From NCBI RefSeq assembly GCF_014189455.1, contig NZ_CP050296.1:5080001-5144000 (forward strand): 64,000 nucleotides of DNA, given 5' to 3'. Made by a program: the position numbers and the translations under genes. The stretch's first letter is position 1. Every line of letters begins with the position of its first letter. The DNA comes from Mesorhizobium huakuii. GTDB lineage: Bacteria; Pseudomonadota; Alphaproteobacteria; Rhizobiales; Rhizobiaceae. Below are positions 18,890 to 27,887 of this stretch, piece after piece. The notes beneath the pieces are model-generated. The model worked only from the letters and a program-made list of their open reading frames with translations. It was not told where the DNA came from and did no database searches.

Positions 18890-19720
18890 TCAGAAGATCG
18901 CGTTCGTGACCGCCTTGACCGGCCCGAGCAGCACCGATCCGTCCGGCACGCCGGCGTCGATCGGGATGGCCTTGTGGTTCGCCGTCGCTGCCGCCACCTG
19001 CGGCTGGCTGGCATCGCTGGTCACGATGACAGGGGTTTTCGACGGCACGCGGTCGTAGAGGTCGATGATGTCCTGGTTGATCAGGCGCACGCAGCCTGAT
19101 GAGACCGACTTGCCGATCGACTTCCATTCCGGCGAGCCGTGCAGGCGGTAAAGCGTGTCCACATTGCCCTGGAAGAGATAGAGCGCGCGGGCGCCGAGCG
19201 GATTCTTCAGCCCACCAGGCATGCCGCCATTGTCGGCGCTGTACTGCTTCAATTCCGGCTGCCGGGCAACCATTTCATCCGGCGGCGTCCATTTCGGCCA
19301 TTTCTGCTTCCACTGCACGACGGCGTCGCCGGACCATTCGAAGCCGGCGCGGCCGAGGCCGACGCCATAGCGGATCGCCTGGCCACCTGGACGAACCAGA
19401 TAGAGGAAATGGCCTGTCGTATCGACGACGATGGTTCCCGGCTTCTGCCCGGTCGGGTCGGGAACGATCTGGCGCAGGAACTGCGGATCGATCCTGTCGA
19501 CGGGGATGGCCGGCAGGTCGAAGCCGCCATCGCTGACGGCCGCGTACATCGACGCATAGTCGGCAAGAGGCGGCTCGACATAGGTTGGCGGCGGCGGCTC
19601 GACTGGCTCGGGGCCGGTGGTGGCGCATGCGGAAACCGCGATCGATGCGGCGCCCAATGCTGCGGCGTTGAGGAAGCCGCGACGGCTCAGGCGATAGGAT
19701 TCGATTTCGGTTATGGACAT
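18890..19720 (-). CDS. L,D-transpeptidase (YkuD domain), Tat/lipoprotein-like signal
   Basis: 276 aa. It makes 3-3 peptidoglycan cross-links or attaches proteins to the wall. The N-terminus has SRRGFLNAAAL (Tat-like) followed by VSAC, a possible lipobox, then a proline-rich linker. The catalytic domain (about residues 90-235) carries LHGSPEW...SSGCVRL, with the nucleophile Cys about 208; the more common SHGC reads SSGC, a variant also seen in active family members. It is downstream of the dehalogenase gene but 168 bases away, so probably independently transcribed. Confidence 0.88.
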   Translation of the reverse strand: MSITEIESYRLSRRGFLNAAALGAASIAVSACATTGPEPVEPPPPTYVEPPLADYASMYAAVSDGGFDLPAIPVDRIDPQFLRQIVPDPTGQKPGTIVVDTTGHFLYLVRPGGQAIRYGVGLGRAGFEWSGDAVVQWKQKWPKWTPPDEMVARQPELKQYSADNGGMPGGLKNPLGARALYLFQGNVDTLYRLHGSPEWKSIGKSVSSGCVRLINQDIIDLYDRVPSKTPVIVTSDASQPQVAAATANHKAIPIDAGVPDGSVLLGPVKAVTNAIF

Positions 19721-19888
19721 GACTGCCTTCTTTAAGACTCAAATTGCAACAAAGCGTCAATACGCCGACGACCGTTGCAGGTGCCTGACAACACCTGGCG
19801 CGATAGGCGGTTCCGATTCTGGCCCGAACGTGGACAAACAAAGGCGAAGCTGTGACTGCGCCGCCACTGTGGCGCCTGGGACACAGGC

Positions 19889-20551
19889 CTAGCTGCCGGG
19901 CACCAAAGCTTCGAGGGTCGGCAGGATCAGGGCCGGCGGGAAGTCCCGGTACTCCTCGGGCTGATTGGAGCGGTTGATCCACACCGTGCGGAAGCCGAAT
20001 TTGGTGGCGCCCGCAATGTCCCAGCGGTTGGAGGACTGGAAGGACACCGCGCCGGGATAGAGCCGCCAGCCGGTGGCAACCATGTCGTAGACCGCCGGAT
20101 CTGTCTTGAAACGCCGCACCGCATCGACGGAATAGATGTCGTCCAGAACCTGGTCGAGCGCTGCGGATTTGACCGCCGCTTCCAGCATTTCAGGCGAGCC
20201 GTTGGAAAGGATCGCCAGCCTGGCTCCCGAAGCCTTGAGTGCCTTCAGCACGGCCGGCACTTCCGGGTAGCAATCCAGCCGCCAGTAGGCTTCCAGCAAT
20301 TTTGCTCTGAGACCCGGATCTGCCGAAGGGACCTTGCGCAAGGCGAAGTCGAGCGCCTGTTCGGTCAGTTGCCAGAAATCCGCATAGGCGCCCATCAGCG
20401 TGCGCACCCAGGAATATTCGAGCTGTTTGGCGCGCCAGATTTCGGACAGCAACTGGCCATCGGGCCCGATCTGGTCGGCATGGCGGCGCACGGCGGCATG
20501 CACGTCGAACAGCGTGCCGTAGGCGTCGAAAACATAGGCGGCGTATTGCAT
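19889..20551 (-). CDS. Haloacid dehalogenase, type II
   Basis: 220 aa. The HAD motifs are VFDAYGTLFDV with nucleophile D9, ILSNGSPEML (motif II), KTDPAVYDM (Lys) and FQSSNRWDIAGA (near-canonical SSNxWD of 2-haloacid dehalogenases). It would hydrolyse L-2-haloacids or a similar small acid. The start is the ATG at 20551, which puts the nucleophile motif at the usual place; the open frame continues 12 codons further upstream. It is divergent from the aminotransferase gene. Confidence 0.88.
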   Translation of the reverse strand: MQYAAYVFDAYGTLFDVHAAVRRHADQIGPDGQLLSEIWRAKQLEYSWVRTLMGAYADFWQLTEQALDFALRKVPSADPGLRAKLLEAYWRLDCYPEVPAVLKALKASGARLAILSNGSPEMLEAAVKSAALDQVLDDIYSVDAVRRFKTDPAVYDMVATGWRLYPGAVSFQSSNRWDIAGATKFGFRTVWINRSNQPEEYRDFPPALILPTLEALVPGS

Positions 20552-20705
20552 GGCAACAGTTTTGAGGCGCGGCGGGGCAAGGTGCAAGCGTTGATTGCAT
20601 CGCGCCCGACGCTGGCCTCAACAAAACTCCCCGATGCCCGTTGACGGCAGCGGCCAAAGCGTCATCCAATGTTGTCACACAAGATTGATCGGACGGGACA
20701 ACGCA

Positions 20706-21584
20706 ATGACACTGGCGGCAGCGGCGCAATCCGCGACATGGACTTTCGTCGACGGCGACTGGTACGAGGGCAATGTCGCCATTCTGGGCCCGCGCAGCCA
20801 CGCCATGTGGTTGGGCACCAGCGTGTTCGACGGGGCGCGCTGGTTCGAAGGCGTGGCGCCAGACCTCGACCTCCATGCCAGGAGGGTCAACGCCTCGGCG
20901 ATCGCGCTTGGCCTCAAGCCGAACATGCCGCCCGAACAGATCGTCGGGCTGACCTGGGACGGATTAAAGAAATTCGACGGCGAGACGGCGGTCTATATCA
21001 GGCCGATGTACTGGGCCGAGCATGGCGGCTACATGGGCGTGCCGGCCGATCCCGCCTCGACGCGTTTCTGCCTCTGCCTCTATGAATCGCCGATGATCTC
21101 GCCGACCGGGTTTTCGGTGACGGTGTCGCCGTTCCGGCGCCCGACCATCGAAACCATGCCGACCAACGCCAAGGCCGGATGCCTCTATCCCAACAATGGC
21201 CGTGCCATTCTCGAAGCCAAGATGCGCGGCTTCGACAATGCGCTGGTGCTGGATATGCTGGGCAACGTCGCCGAGACCGGAAGCTCCAACATTTTCCTGG
21301 TCAAGGATGGCCACGTGCTGACGCCGGCGCCGAACGGCACCTTCCTGTCCGGCATCACCCGCTCGCGCACGATGACGCTGCTCGGCGAGTACGGCTTCAA
21401 GACGACGGAAAAGACGCTGTCTGTTCGCGATTTCCTCGAAGCGGACGAGATTTTCTCGACCGGCAACCATTCCAAGGTGGTGCCGATCACCCGCATCGAG
21501 GATCGCAATCTGCAACCCGGGCCGGTGGCCAAGAAAGCGCGCGAGCTCTATTGGGATTGGGCGCATTCGAAATCGGCCGGCTGA
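20706..21584 (+). CDS. ilvE: Branched-chain amino acid aminotransferase (class IV)
   Basis: 292-aa PLP enzyme, fold type IV. The Schiff-base lysine lies in PTNAKAGCLYPN (about 156), ETGSSNIFLVKDG is the family signature near 192-205, and the TFLSGITRSR phosphate-binding loop follows. It transfers amino groups between glutamate and the keto acids of Val, Leu and Ile; a broad aminotransferase role is also possible. The start is ATG 20706. Its stop codon lies within the stem of a terminator. Confidence 0.88.
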   Translation: MTLAAAAQSATWTFVDGDWYEGNVAILGPRSHAMWLGTSVFDGARWFEGVAPDLDLHARRVNASAIALGLKPNMPPEQIVGLTWDGLKKFDGETAVYIRPMYWAEHGGYMGVPADPASTRFCLCLYESPMISPTGFSVTVSPFRRPTIETMPTNAKAGCLYPNNGRAILEAKMRGFDNALVLDMLGNVAETGSSNIFLVKDGHVLTPAPNGTFLSGITRSRTMTLLGEYGFKTTEKTLSVRDFLEADEIFSTGNHSKVVPITRIEDRNLQPGPVAKKARELYWDWAHSKSAG

Positions 21585-21603
21585 CGCGCTAGCCGGCCTT
21601 TTT
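21575..21603 (+). terminator. Intrinsic terminator of ilvE
   Basis: GGCCGGCT (21575-21582) and AGCCGGCC (21591-21598) form an 8-base stem with an 8-base loop and a five-T tail. The left arm overlaps the last codons and stop. Confidence 0.85.
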
Positions 21604-21624
21604 GTCGCTGCCTGCTTGGCCGCA

Positions 21625-21647
21625 GGAAAACCGTGTGACAGTTTTCC
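21625..21647. repeat. Short palindromic intergenic motif
   Basis: GGAAAAC and GTTTTCC are exact arms around CGTGTGACA. The shape resembles a small motif seen between many rhizobial genes; copy number cannot be checked here. It sits about 110 bases before the sodB start. Confidence 0.35.
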
Positions 21648-21759
21648 GGAACCCGCTTAGAAAGGGGACCGGCGCTTCACTTCCGGAGTTGTCCCAGCTC
21701 AATCCAGACCTATGTTATCCGGTATCCACACCGGATTTTTCCACGAGGGAGTACTACCC

Positions 21760-22359
21760 ATGGCTTTTGAATTGCCCGCTCTGCCCTACGACTATGAGGC
21801 CTTGCAGCCTTACATGTCGAAAGAGACGCTGGAGTATCACCACGACAAGCACCACAAGGCCTATGTCGACAACGGCAACAAGCTGGCCGCCGAGGCGGGC
21901 CTTGGCGACCTGTCGGTCGAAGAGGTGGTCAAACAGTCGTTCGGCAAGAATGCCGGTCTCTTCAACAATGCCGCGCAGCACTACAACCACATCCACTTCT
22001 GGAAGTGGATGAAGAAGGGCGGCGGCGGCAACAAGCTGCCTGAAGCACTGCAGAAGGCTTTCGACAGCGATCTCGGCGGCTATGACAAGTTCAAGGCTGA
22101 TTTCATCGCTGCCGGCACGACGCAGTTCGGTTCGGGCTGGGCCTGGGTTTCCGTCAAGGACGGCAAGCTGGCGATTTCGAAGACCCCGAACGGCGAAAAC
22201 CCGCTCGTTCATGGTGCCTCGCCGATCCTCGGCGTCGACGTCTGGGAACATTCCTATTACATCGACTACCGCAACGCCCGCCCGAAATATCTCGAGGCGT
22301 TCGTCGACAGCCTGATCAACTGGGATCACGTGCTGGAACTCTACGAAAAGGCGAAGTGA
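21760..22359 (+). CDS. sodB: Superoxide dismutase, Fe/Mn family (iron type likely)
   Basis: 199 aa; cytosolic enzyme that dismutes superoxide. Metal ligands are in YHHDKHHKAYVD, NHIHFW and DVWEHSYYIDY. Gln in NNAAQHYNH, from the N-terminal domain, is the iron-SOD pattern; cambialistic use is possible. The start is ATG 21760; an in-frame ATG 16 codons upstream lacks homology. It ends just before a strong terminator, so it is a single-gene unit. Confidence 0.93.
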   Translation: MAFELPALPYDYEALQPYMSKETLEYHHDKHHKAYVDNGNKLAAEAGLGDLSVEEVVKQSFGKNAGLFNNAAQHYNHIHFWKWMKKGGGGNKLPEALQKAFDSDLGGYDKFKADFIAAGTTQFGSGWAWVSVKDGKLAISKTPNGENPLVHGASPILGVDVWEHSYYIDYRNARPKYLEAFVDSLINWDHVLELYEKAK

Positions 22360-22370
22360 TCGATCGACAG

Positions 22371-22399
22371 AAAGGCCCCGGCAACCGGGGCCTTTCTTT
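22371..22399 (+). terminator. Intrinsic terminator of sodB
   Basis: AAAGGCCCCGG, loop CAA, CCGGGGCCTTT followed by CTTTT: an 11-base perfect stem with a T-rich tail, 12 bases after the stop. Confidence 0.92.
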
Positions 22400-22519
22400 T
22401 CTGTAGCGATGTCGGTGGCTGCGAAGGCCCGGCAAAAATCGCCCGAGGGAAGGGAATATTCCGTCCGCCACTTCCGTTGACGTCCTGTCCCCCAATACCT
22501 TCATCGTGGAGCCAAATGA

Positions 22520-22957
22520 ATGAGAAAGCTTGTCATCGCCATCTCAATGCTTGCCTTCGCCGGTTCGGCGGCCTTTGCCGATCCGATCCTCGACCGGCAG
22601 GCTCTGATGAAGGAGCGCGGAAAGATCGTCGGCGGCTTGGCGAAAGTGGCCAAGGGCGAGGATCCCTTTGATGCTGCAGCCGTGCTGACACAACTCCAGG
22701 CGTTGCAGGCGAATGCTGAGAAGCTCGACGTGGACGCGTTGTTCCCTGCAGGCAGCGATGCCGGCGACACCACGGCGGGTCCGAAGATCTGGCAAGACAT
22801 GGCAGGCTTCAAGGCTACCGAGGACAAATATCTCGCCGACGTCAAGGCCGCGACCGCTGCTGCTCCCGCCGACGTTGATGCGCTGAAGGGGCAGATCAAC
22901 ACCCTCGGTGGCGATTGCGGCACCTGTCACCAGACCTACCGGGTCAAGAAGGGCTGA
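22520..22957 (+). CDS. Cytochrome c prime-like protein
   Basis: 145 aa. The Sec signal is MRKLVIAISMLAFAGSAAFA. It is a four-helix-bundle cytochrome c' domain with the single haem site CGTCH near the C-terminus (about 133-137), the hallmark of the family. These periplasmic proteins bind NO or CO or move electrons. It is followed after nine bases by a dihaem cytochrome c, so the two probably form one transcript and one electron path. Confidence 0.88.
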   Translation: MRKLVIAISMLAFAGSAAFADPILDRQALMKERGKIVGGLAKVAKGEDPFDAAAVLTQLQALQANAEKLDVDALFPAGSDAGDTTAGPKIWQDMAGFKATEDKYLADVKAATAAAPADVDALKGQINTLGGDCGTCHQTYRVKKG

Positions 22958-22966
22958 TTGCCTGAC

Positions 22967-23911
22967 ATGGCATGGGTGAAGACGCTCGTCGGCGCGGCCC
23001 TCATCCTGGGCGGCGCCGGCGCGGCTGCCGGTTGGCTTTTGTCGGCACCGGTGAAGCTGGATGCGGCAGCCCTGGCACAACTCGGGCCGGGCGATGCGGG
23101 CAGGGGCAAGCGCATTTTCTATGCCGGCGGCTGCACCTCCTGCCACGCCAAGCCGGGCTCGCAGGGCGATGCGCGGCTTCGACTGGTCGGCGGCCTCGAA
23201 CTCAAGACGCCGTTCGGCACTTTCGTTCCGCCCAACATTTCGCAAGACCCCAAGGACGGCATCGGTGCGTGGTCGGTCGAGGATCTTGCCAACGCCATGC
23301 TCAAGGGCGTGTCGCCGTCCGGTGAGCATTTCTATCCGGCCTTTCCCTACGCGTCCTACGCGCGCATGAAGCCATCGGACATTGCCGATCTCTACGCCTT
23401 CCTGAAGACGCTGCCCGCGGTCGCCGGCAAGGCGCCGGCCAATTCGCTCGGGTTCCCCTTCAACATCCGTCGCGGCATCGGCCTGTGGAAACGGCTCTAT
23501 CTCGGCGACCAGCCGGTTGTCGCCTTGGTCGATGGTACGCGCGATCAGGTGGTGGCCGGCCGCTATCTGGTCGAGGGCCCGGGTCACTGCGGCGAATGCC
23601 ACACGCCGCGCGACTTCGCAGGCGGCATCGAGAAAAATGAATGGCTGGCCGGTGCGGTGGCCGCCGAAGGCTCGGGCATCGTGCCCAACATCACATCGGG
23701 CGGCGGCCTCGGCAACTGGTCGGAAGCCGACATCGCCAACTATCTCGAAACCGGTTTCACGCCGGATTTCGATTCCGTTGGCGGCGCGATGGTCGACGTG
23801 CAGCGCAACATGGCTGAGCTGACACAAGAGGATCGTGCTGCGATCGCCGCTTATCTCAAGGCCGTGCCGCCGCACCCGAACGGCTATCCCGCGCGCAAAC
23901 CGGCAAGCTGA
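22967..23911 (+). CDS. Dihaem cytochrome c, membrane-anchored
   Basis: 314 aa. An N-terminal hydrophobic segment (LVGAALILGGAGAAAGWLL) serves as an uncleaved anchor or signal. Two cytochrome c domains carry CTSCH (about 56) and CGECH (about 207), and the likely axial methionines lie later in each domain. It resembles cytochrome subunits of periplasmic alcohol or aldehyde dehydrogenases, but no dehydrogenase gene is nearby. ATG 22967 was chosen over TTG 22958, three codons earlier. Its haems would be attached by the Ccm system, whose genes ccmIEFH are at 49.9-54 kb. Confidence 0.87.
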   Translation: MAWVKTLVGAALILGGAGAAAGWLLSAPVKLDAAALAQLGPGDAGRGKRIFYAGGCTSCHAKPGSQGDARLRLVGGLELKTPFGTFVPPNISQDPKDGIGAWSVEDLANAMLKGVSPSGEHFYPAFPYASYARMKPSDIADLYAFLKTLPAVAGKAPANSLGFPFNIRRGIGLWKRLYLGDQPVVALVDGTRDQVVAGRYLVEGPGHCGECHTPRDFAGGIEKNEWLAGAVAAEGSGIVPNITSGGGLGNWSEADIANYLETGFTPDFDSVGGAMVDVQRNMAELTQEDRAAIAAYLKAVPPHPNGYPARKPAS

Positions 23912-23918
23912 TTATCGA

Positions 23919-24308
23919 CTAGAGGTGGCGATCACCCAGGAAATCGAAGCCCGTCTCGAAGAAATGATTGTAGTTGCAGGTCAGTTCCTCGCCGGGTGCG
24001 ATGTCGCGCAAGGCGTAGGTTTCCTCGGGCGAGGAGACATCGCAATTCGGCTCGTCGTCATGGTTCATGTAGCGGGCGTCGTCGGCTTCGAAGACGATGT
24101 AGGACGGATCGCGCCGGTCTGGGTAGGAATAGCGGTCGAGGTAGTTTTTCACCGGCCCGGTCTCGCCCTCATAGGTCTCGACGTCGATGATCCGGTCGAA
24201 GCGGGGGTCGAGCTTCCAGATCAGCGTGCCCTTGGGGATGTGGTGCTTGGCAAAGACACCGATGCCCTGGATCGGCGATTTGTCGAGATAGACGTCGACG
24301 AGCAGCAT
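23919..24308 (-). CDS. SET-domain protein
   Basis: 129 aa, essentially a lone SET domain. The N-terminal IQGIGVFAKHHIPKGTLIW matches the GxGxFA...I..G motif, YMNHDDEPNC matches the NHxxxPN cofactor motif, and GEELTCNY matches the catalytic-tyrosine motif. Such domains methylate lysines; bacterial targets are mostly unknown. The start is taken as the ATG at 24308 (MLLVDVYLDKS); an upstream ATG at 24377 would add 23 unconserved residues. It is convergent with the cytochrome gene, only seven bases apart. Confidence 0.82.
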   Translation of the reverse strand: MLLVDVYLDKSPIQGIGVFAKHHIPKGTLIWKLDPRFDRIIDVETYEGETGPVKNYLDRYSYPDRRDPSYIVFEADDARYMNHDDEPNCDVSSPEETYALRDIAPGEELTCNYNHFFETGFDFLGDRHL

Positions 24309-24461
24309 GATGGACCCTTGTGCGCGTGTGGGCTTCGTGGCCCCGGGAAAGTCGTGCATTGGGTAACGCGCGACCATCGCAATTGCGAGTGGAAATAAGC
24401 GATGCGGAATTCAAAAAGTCATGATCGCCAAATCCAAAAGTGAACGTGCTGCCCGGAGCGC

Positions 24462-25088
24462 TCAGCGTTGCTGCAGCGCCAGACGCACACCCAAGGCACA
24501 GTAGATGCCGCCGACAACCTTGCCCTGCCATTTCAGCACGGTCGGATTTCGGCGCAGGAAGGCGCCGAGGCGACCGGCGCTCACGGCAAAGACGACCGTG
24601 CTGAAAAGACCGAGCACCACGAAGACAATTCCCAATACGGCCAATTGAAGCATCACCGTTCCGTTTTCGGGCCGCACGAACTGAGGCAGAAATGCCAGGA
24701 AAAACAGCGCGGTCTTGGGGTTGAGCACTTCGGTCAGGACAGCCTGTCGAAACGCCTTGCCGGCGGAGATCGCAAGCGCGCCGGCAGTTGGATTGGTCGG
24801 CGCCTTCTCGATGATCGCGCGGATGCCGAGGTAAACGAGATAGGCCGCGCCGATGTATTTTACGATGCTGAACAGTGTCGCCGACGTGGCGATGATCGCC
24901 GAGATGCCGACCATCGCCATGACTGTGTGAAATATGTCGCCGGCCGCGATCCCGGCGCCGGTCGCGATTCCGACCTTCGTTCCCGAACTCGTTGCCCGGG
25001 CGATCGTCAACAGTGTGGCCGGACCCGGGATAAAGACAAAGCCGAGCACGACGGCGACATAGGCAATCAACGTGGACAGATCGATCAT
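24462..25088 (-). CDS. LysE/RhtB-family amino acid exporter
   Basis: 208-aa inner-membrane protein with about six hydrophobic segments and the family motif GFVFIPGPATLLTIARATSSG near the N-terminus and NPKTALFFLAFLPQF near 120. Exports amino acids or related metabolites. Its ATG overlaps the TGA of the oligopeptidase gene (ATGA), so the two are translationally coupled: peptide breakdown followed by export of surplus amino acids is a sensible reading. Confidence 0.9.
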   Translation of the reverse strand: MIDLSTLIAYVAVVLGFVFIPGPATLLTIARATSSGTKVGIATGAGIAAGDIFHTVMAMVGISAIIATSATLFSIVKYIGAAYLVYLGIRAIIEKAPTNPTAGALAISAGKAFRQAVLTEVLNPKTALFFLAFLPQFVRPENGTVMLQLAVLGIVFVVLGLFSTVVFAVSAGRLGAFLRRNPTVLKWQGKVVGGIYCALGVRLALQQR

Positions 25089-27208
25089 TTGAGCGTCTCC
25101 TCGGCGAGCTGCGCCTTGCCCGTCACCTTCAGCGCGAAGGAGTAGGTATAAGCGATTTCCTCAAGCCTTGAGAACCGGCCGGACGCGCCGGCATGGCCGG
25201 AATCCATGTTGATCTTGAACAGCACCGGATTGTCGCCGCTCTTGCGGTCGCGCAGCCGCGCCACCCATTTGGCCGGTTCCCAATAGGTGACGCGTGGATC
25301 GGTGAGGCCGGCAAGCGCCAAGATCGGCGGATAGTCGAGGGCCGCGACATTGTCGTAGGGCGAGTAGGCGGCGATGGTGCGGTAATCGTCGGCCGACGCG
25401 ATCGGATTGCCCCATTCCGGCCATTCCGGCGGCGTCAGCGGCAGGGTCGCGTCGAGCATGGTGGTGAGAACGTCGACGAACGGAACCTCGGCGACGATGC
25501 CGCCAAAGCACTCCGGCGCCATGTTGGCGATGGCGCCCATCAGCATGCCGCCGGCCGAGCCGCCTTGTGCGACCATGCGGTCATGCGCGGTATAGCGCTC
25601 GGCGACAAGGTGGCGCGCACAGGCGATGAAATCCGTGAAGGTGTTCATCTTGTGCGACCGCTTGCCGTCATCGTACCAACCGTAGCCCTTGTCCTTGCCG
25701 CCACGGACGTGAGCGATGGCGTAGACGAAGCCGCGGTCGACCAGCGACAGGCAGTTGGTGTTGAAGGCCGCCGGCACGGTGATGCCGTAGGAGCCGTAGC
25801 CGTAGAGCAGGCAAGGTGCCGATCCATCGAGCGGCGTGTCGCGATGGTGCAGAAGCGAGATCGGCACCAGCTCGCCATCGGCGGCGGGCGCCATCAGCCG
25901 CCTTGTGACGTAATGGTCCGCATCATGGCCGGATGGCACTTCCTGGGTCTTGAGCAGCACCCGTTCGCGGGTGCGCATATTGTAGTCGAACACTTGCGCC
26001 GGCGTCGTCATCGACGAATAGGAAAAGCGCATGATCTCGGTGTCGTATTCATAGGAACCCGACAGGCCGAGCGAGAAAGCCTCCTCATCGAGCGACAGTA
26101 GATGCTCTTCGCCATTGGCGCGATCGCGCACGACGATGCGCGGCAGACCCTCCTTGCGCTCGAGCCGGACCATATGGTCCTTGAAGCCGATCACCGACAG
26201 GATCAGCCGGCCCGGCTCATGCGCCACCAGTTCCTGCCAGTTGGCGCGGACCGGATCGCTTGCCGGCGCCGTCATGATCTTGAAGTCCTTCGCCCCGTCC
26301 GCATTGGTCAGGATGAAGAAGATGTCGCCGCCTTCCTCCAGCTCATATTGCAGGCCGATCTCGCGCGGCGAAACCAGTCTGGGTTCGGCAAACGGATCGC
26401 TGGCGCTCAGCAGGCGATATTCCGAGGTCTCGTGATCGTTGATGCCGATCATGATCCATTGGTTGTTGCGGGTGCCATCGACATTCATGAAGAAGCCGGG
26501 ATCGGTTTCCTCATAGATCAGGCGGTCGTTTTCAGGGTCTTGTCCGAGCGCGTGGAACAGCACCTTCGACGGCCGGTGGTTGGGGTCGAGACGCGTATAG
26601 AAGAACCCGTCATTGCCCGCGTCCCACACGCCCGAACCGCCGGTGGCGGGAATCTGGTCCGCCAGTTCCTTGCCGTTGGTAAGGTCGCGCACGCGCAGCG
26701 TATAGAATTCCGAACCCTTGTCGTCGAAGGCCCACAACAGCTTGCGATGATCGGCCGAATGATCGACGCCGCCGAGCCGGAAATAGGCCTTGCCTTGTGC
26801 CTCCAGGTCGCCATCGAGCAGGATCTGCTCGGCCCCGCCATCGCGCGGCAGACGGAAATAGCGCGGCTGCTCGCCGCCGAGCTTGAAGGAAGACCCATAG
26901 GCATAAGGCCCGTCCTTCATCGGAACCGAAGAATCGTCTTCCTTTATGCGGCCTTTCATCTCCTTGAAAAGCTGCTTTTGGAGCTCGACCGTGTCGACCA
27001 TCAGCTTCGACTGGTAGGCGTTTTCGGCTTCGAGTTCGGCGCGGATGCCCGCATCGAGCAGGGACGGATCCCTGAACATCTCCTGCCAGTTGTCGGCCCG
27101 CAGCCAGGCATATTCGTCGGTTCGCGTGATGCCGTGATGCGTGTCGAAAACCGGCCGCTTCTGCGGTGTTGGCGGGCTGACGATCGGAAATCGGGAAGTC
27201 TTGGTCAT
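25085..27208 (-). CDS. ptrB: Oligopeptidase B (S9A serine peptidase)
   Basis: 707 aa, normal for the family. It has an N-terminal beta-propeller (about 75-430) and a C-terminal alpha/beta hydrolase. The catalytic serine is in GGSAGG (about 548), the Asp in LTDPRV (about 637) and the His in DSGHAG (about 671). It cleaves short peptides after Arg or Lys in the cytosol. RPVFDTHHGITRTDEYAWLR near the N-terminus is typical. It is the first gene of a pair with the LysE-type exporter. Confidence 0.93.
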   Translation of the reverse strand: MTKTSRFPIVSPPTPQKRPVFDTHHGITRTDEYAWLRADNWQEMFRDPSLLDAGIRAELEAENAYQSKLMVDTVELQKQLFKEMKGRIKEDDSSVPMKDGPYAYGSSFKLGGEQPRYFRLPRDGGAEQILLDGDLEAQGKAYFRLGGVDHSADHRKLLWAFDDKGSEFYTLRVRDLTNGKELADQIPATGGSGVWDAGNDGFFYTRLDPNHRPSKVLFHALGQDPENDRLIYEETDPGFFMNVDGTRNNQWIMIGINDHETSEYRLLSASDPFAEPRLVSPREIGLQYELEEGGDIFFILTNADGAKDFKIMTAPASDPVRANWQELVAHEPGRLILSVIGFKDHMVRLERKEGLPRIVVRDRANGEEHLLSLDEEAFSLGLSGSYEYDTEIMRFSYSSMTTPAQVFDYNMRTRERVLLKTQEVPSGHDADHYVTRRLMAPAADGELVPISLLHHRDTPLDGSAPCLLYGYGSYGITVPAAFNTNCLSLVDRGFVYAIAHVRGGKDKGYGWYDDGKRSHKMNTFTDFIACARHLVAERYTAHDRMVAQGGSAGGMLMGAIANMAPECFGGIVAEVPFVDVLTTMLDATLPLTPPEWPEWGNPIASADDYRTIAAYSPYDNVAALDYPPILALAGLTDPRVTYWEPAKWVARLRDRKSGDNPVLFKINMDSGHAGASGRFSRLEEIAYTYSFALKVTGKAQLAEETLK

Positions 27209-27321
27209 TGCGTCTCGCTTGGGGAATATCTTGAATGGTGAATGAACACGCCGATCAGGGTGGGTTCAAGGACCACGGCCTAGAGGTGGTGTCGGCTCCG
27301 GGAGATGGGCCGGGAGGAAGG

Positions 27322-27693
27322 ATGATGACTGTTCGATCTCGGATTGCCGCGACTTTCGCCGTTGCTTCGCTGACTCTGGTCTTTGTTGGCCAGTCTCATG
27401 CGACCGTATTCGCGGCTTGGCAAGTGACCAATGTGCCGTTCGGCGACACGCTCAATGTTCGTAAATATCCGTCCGGCACATCGCAGAAACAGGCCGCATA
27501 CCCGAACGGGACCGTCCTGCAGATGACCGGACGATGCACCGGCGGCATAAACCTGCTCGACATCGCTAACCAACCGGCATGGAAGCAACAGCAGACGGTT
27601 CGCTATCGCTGGTGCGAGGTCTGGCACGATCCGGCCAAGAACGGCGCCTTCGTCACCGGTTGGGCCCACGGCAAGTACATCACCCCGTATTGA
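27322..27693 (+). CDS. Small secreted SH3-like protein
   Basis: 123 aa. The signal peptide is SRIAATFAVASLTLVFVGQSHA; the rest reads as a bacterial SH3-like domain (WQVTNVPFGDTLNVRKYPSG ... WCEVWHDPAKNGAFVTGWAHGKYI). Two cysteines (in GRCTGG and RWCEVW) may form a disulfide. Such domains often bind wall peptides. GGAGG at 27313-27317 fits a start at ATG 27325 (seven bases) slightly better than 27322; either is possible. Confidence 0.72.
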   Translation: MMTVRSRIAATFAVASLTLVFVGQSHATVFAAWQVTNVPFGDTLNVRKYPSGTSQKQAAYPNGTVLQMTGRCTGGINLLDIANQPAWKQQQTVRYRWCEVWHDPAKNGAFVTGWAHGKYITPY

Positions 27694-27725
27694 TTGACCA
27701 CCAACGATTGGCGCTGCAGCGGGCG

Positions 27726-27746
27726 GCCGGCGGCCATGTCGCCGGC
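27726..27746 (+). terminator. Hairpin after the SH3-like gene
   Basis: GCCGGCG, loop GCCATGT, CGCCGGC, followed by TTGCTTGC. Seven-base GC stem 33 bases after the stop; weak T tail. Confidence 0.5.
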
Positions 27747-27874
27747 TTGCTTGCGTGCGCGGCAACCTGCGGTTTTGTGAACAGGTGTGAACAACCAAGA
27801 TTGGCGGTGCTGTGGTCAAGCAAAATGAAGCATTGAAACCCGATTTGTGAGCTATCGCGAATGTAACGACGAGC

Positions 27875-27887
27875 TGACGTAACGTCA
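27875..27887. promoter_or_regulatory. Perfect palindrome upstream of mucR
   Basis: TGACGTAACGTCA: six-base arms around a single A, about 250 bases before the mucR start. A site for a dimeric regulator is likely from symmetry; the protein is unknown. Confidence 0.4.
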
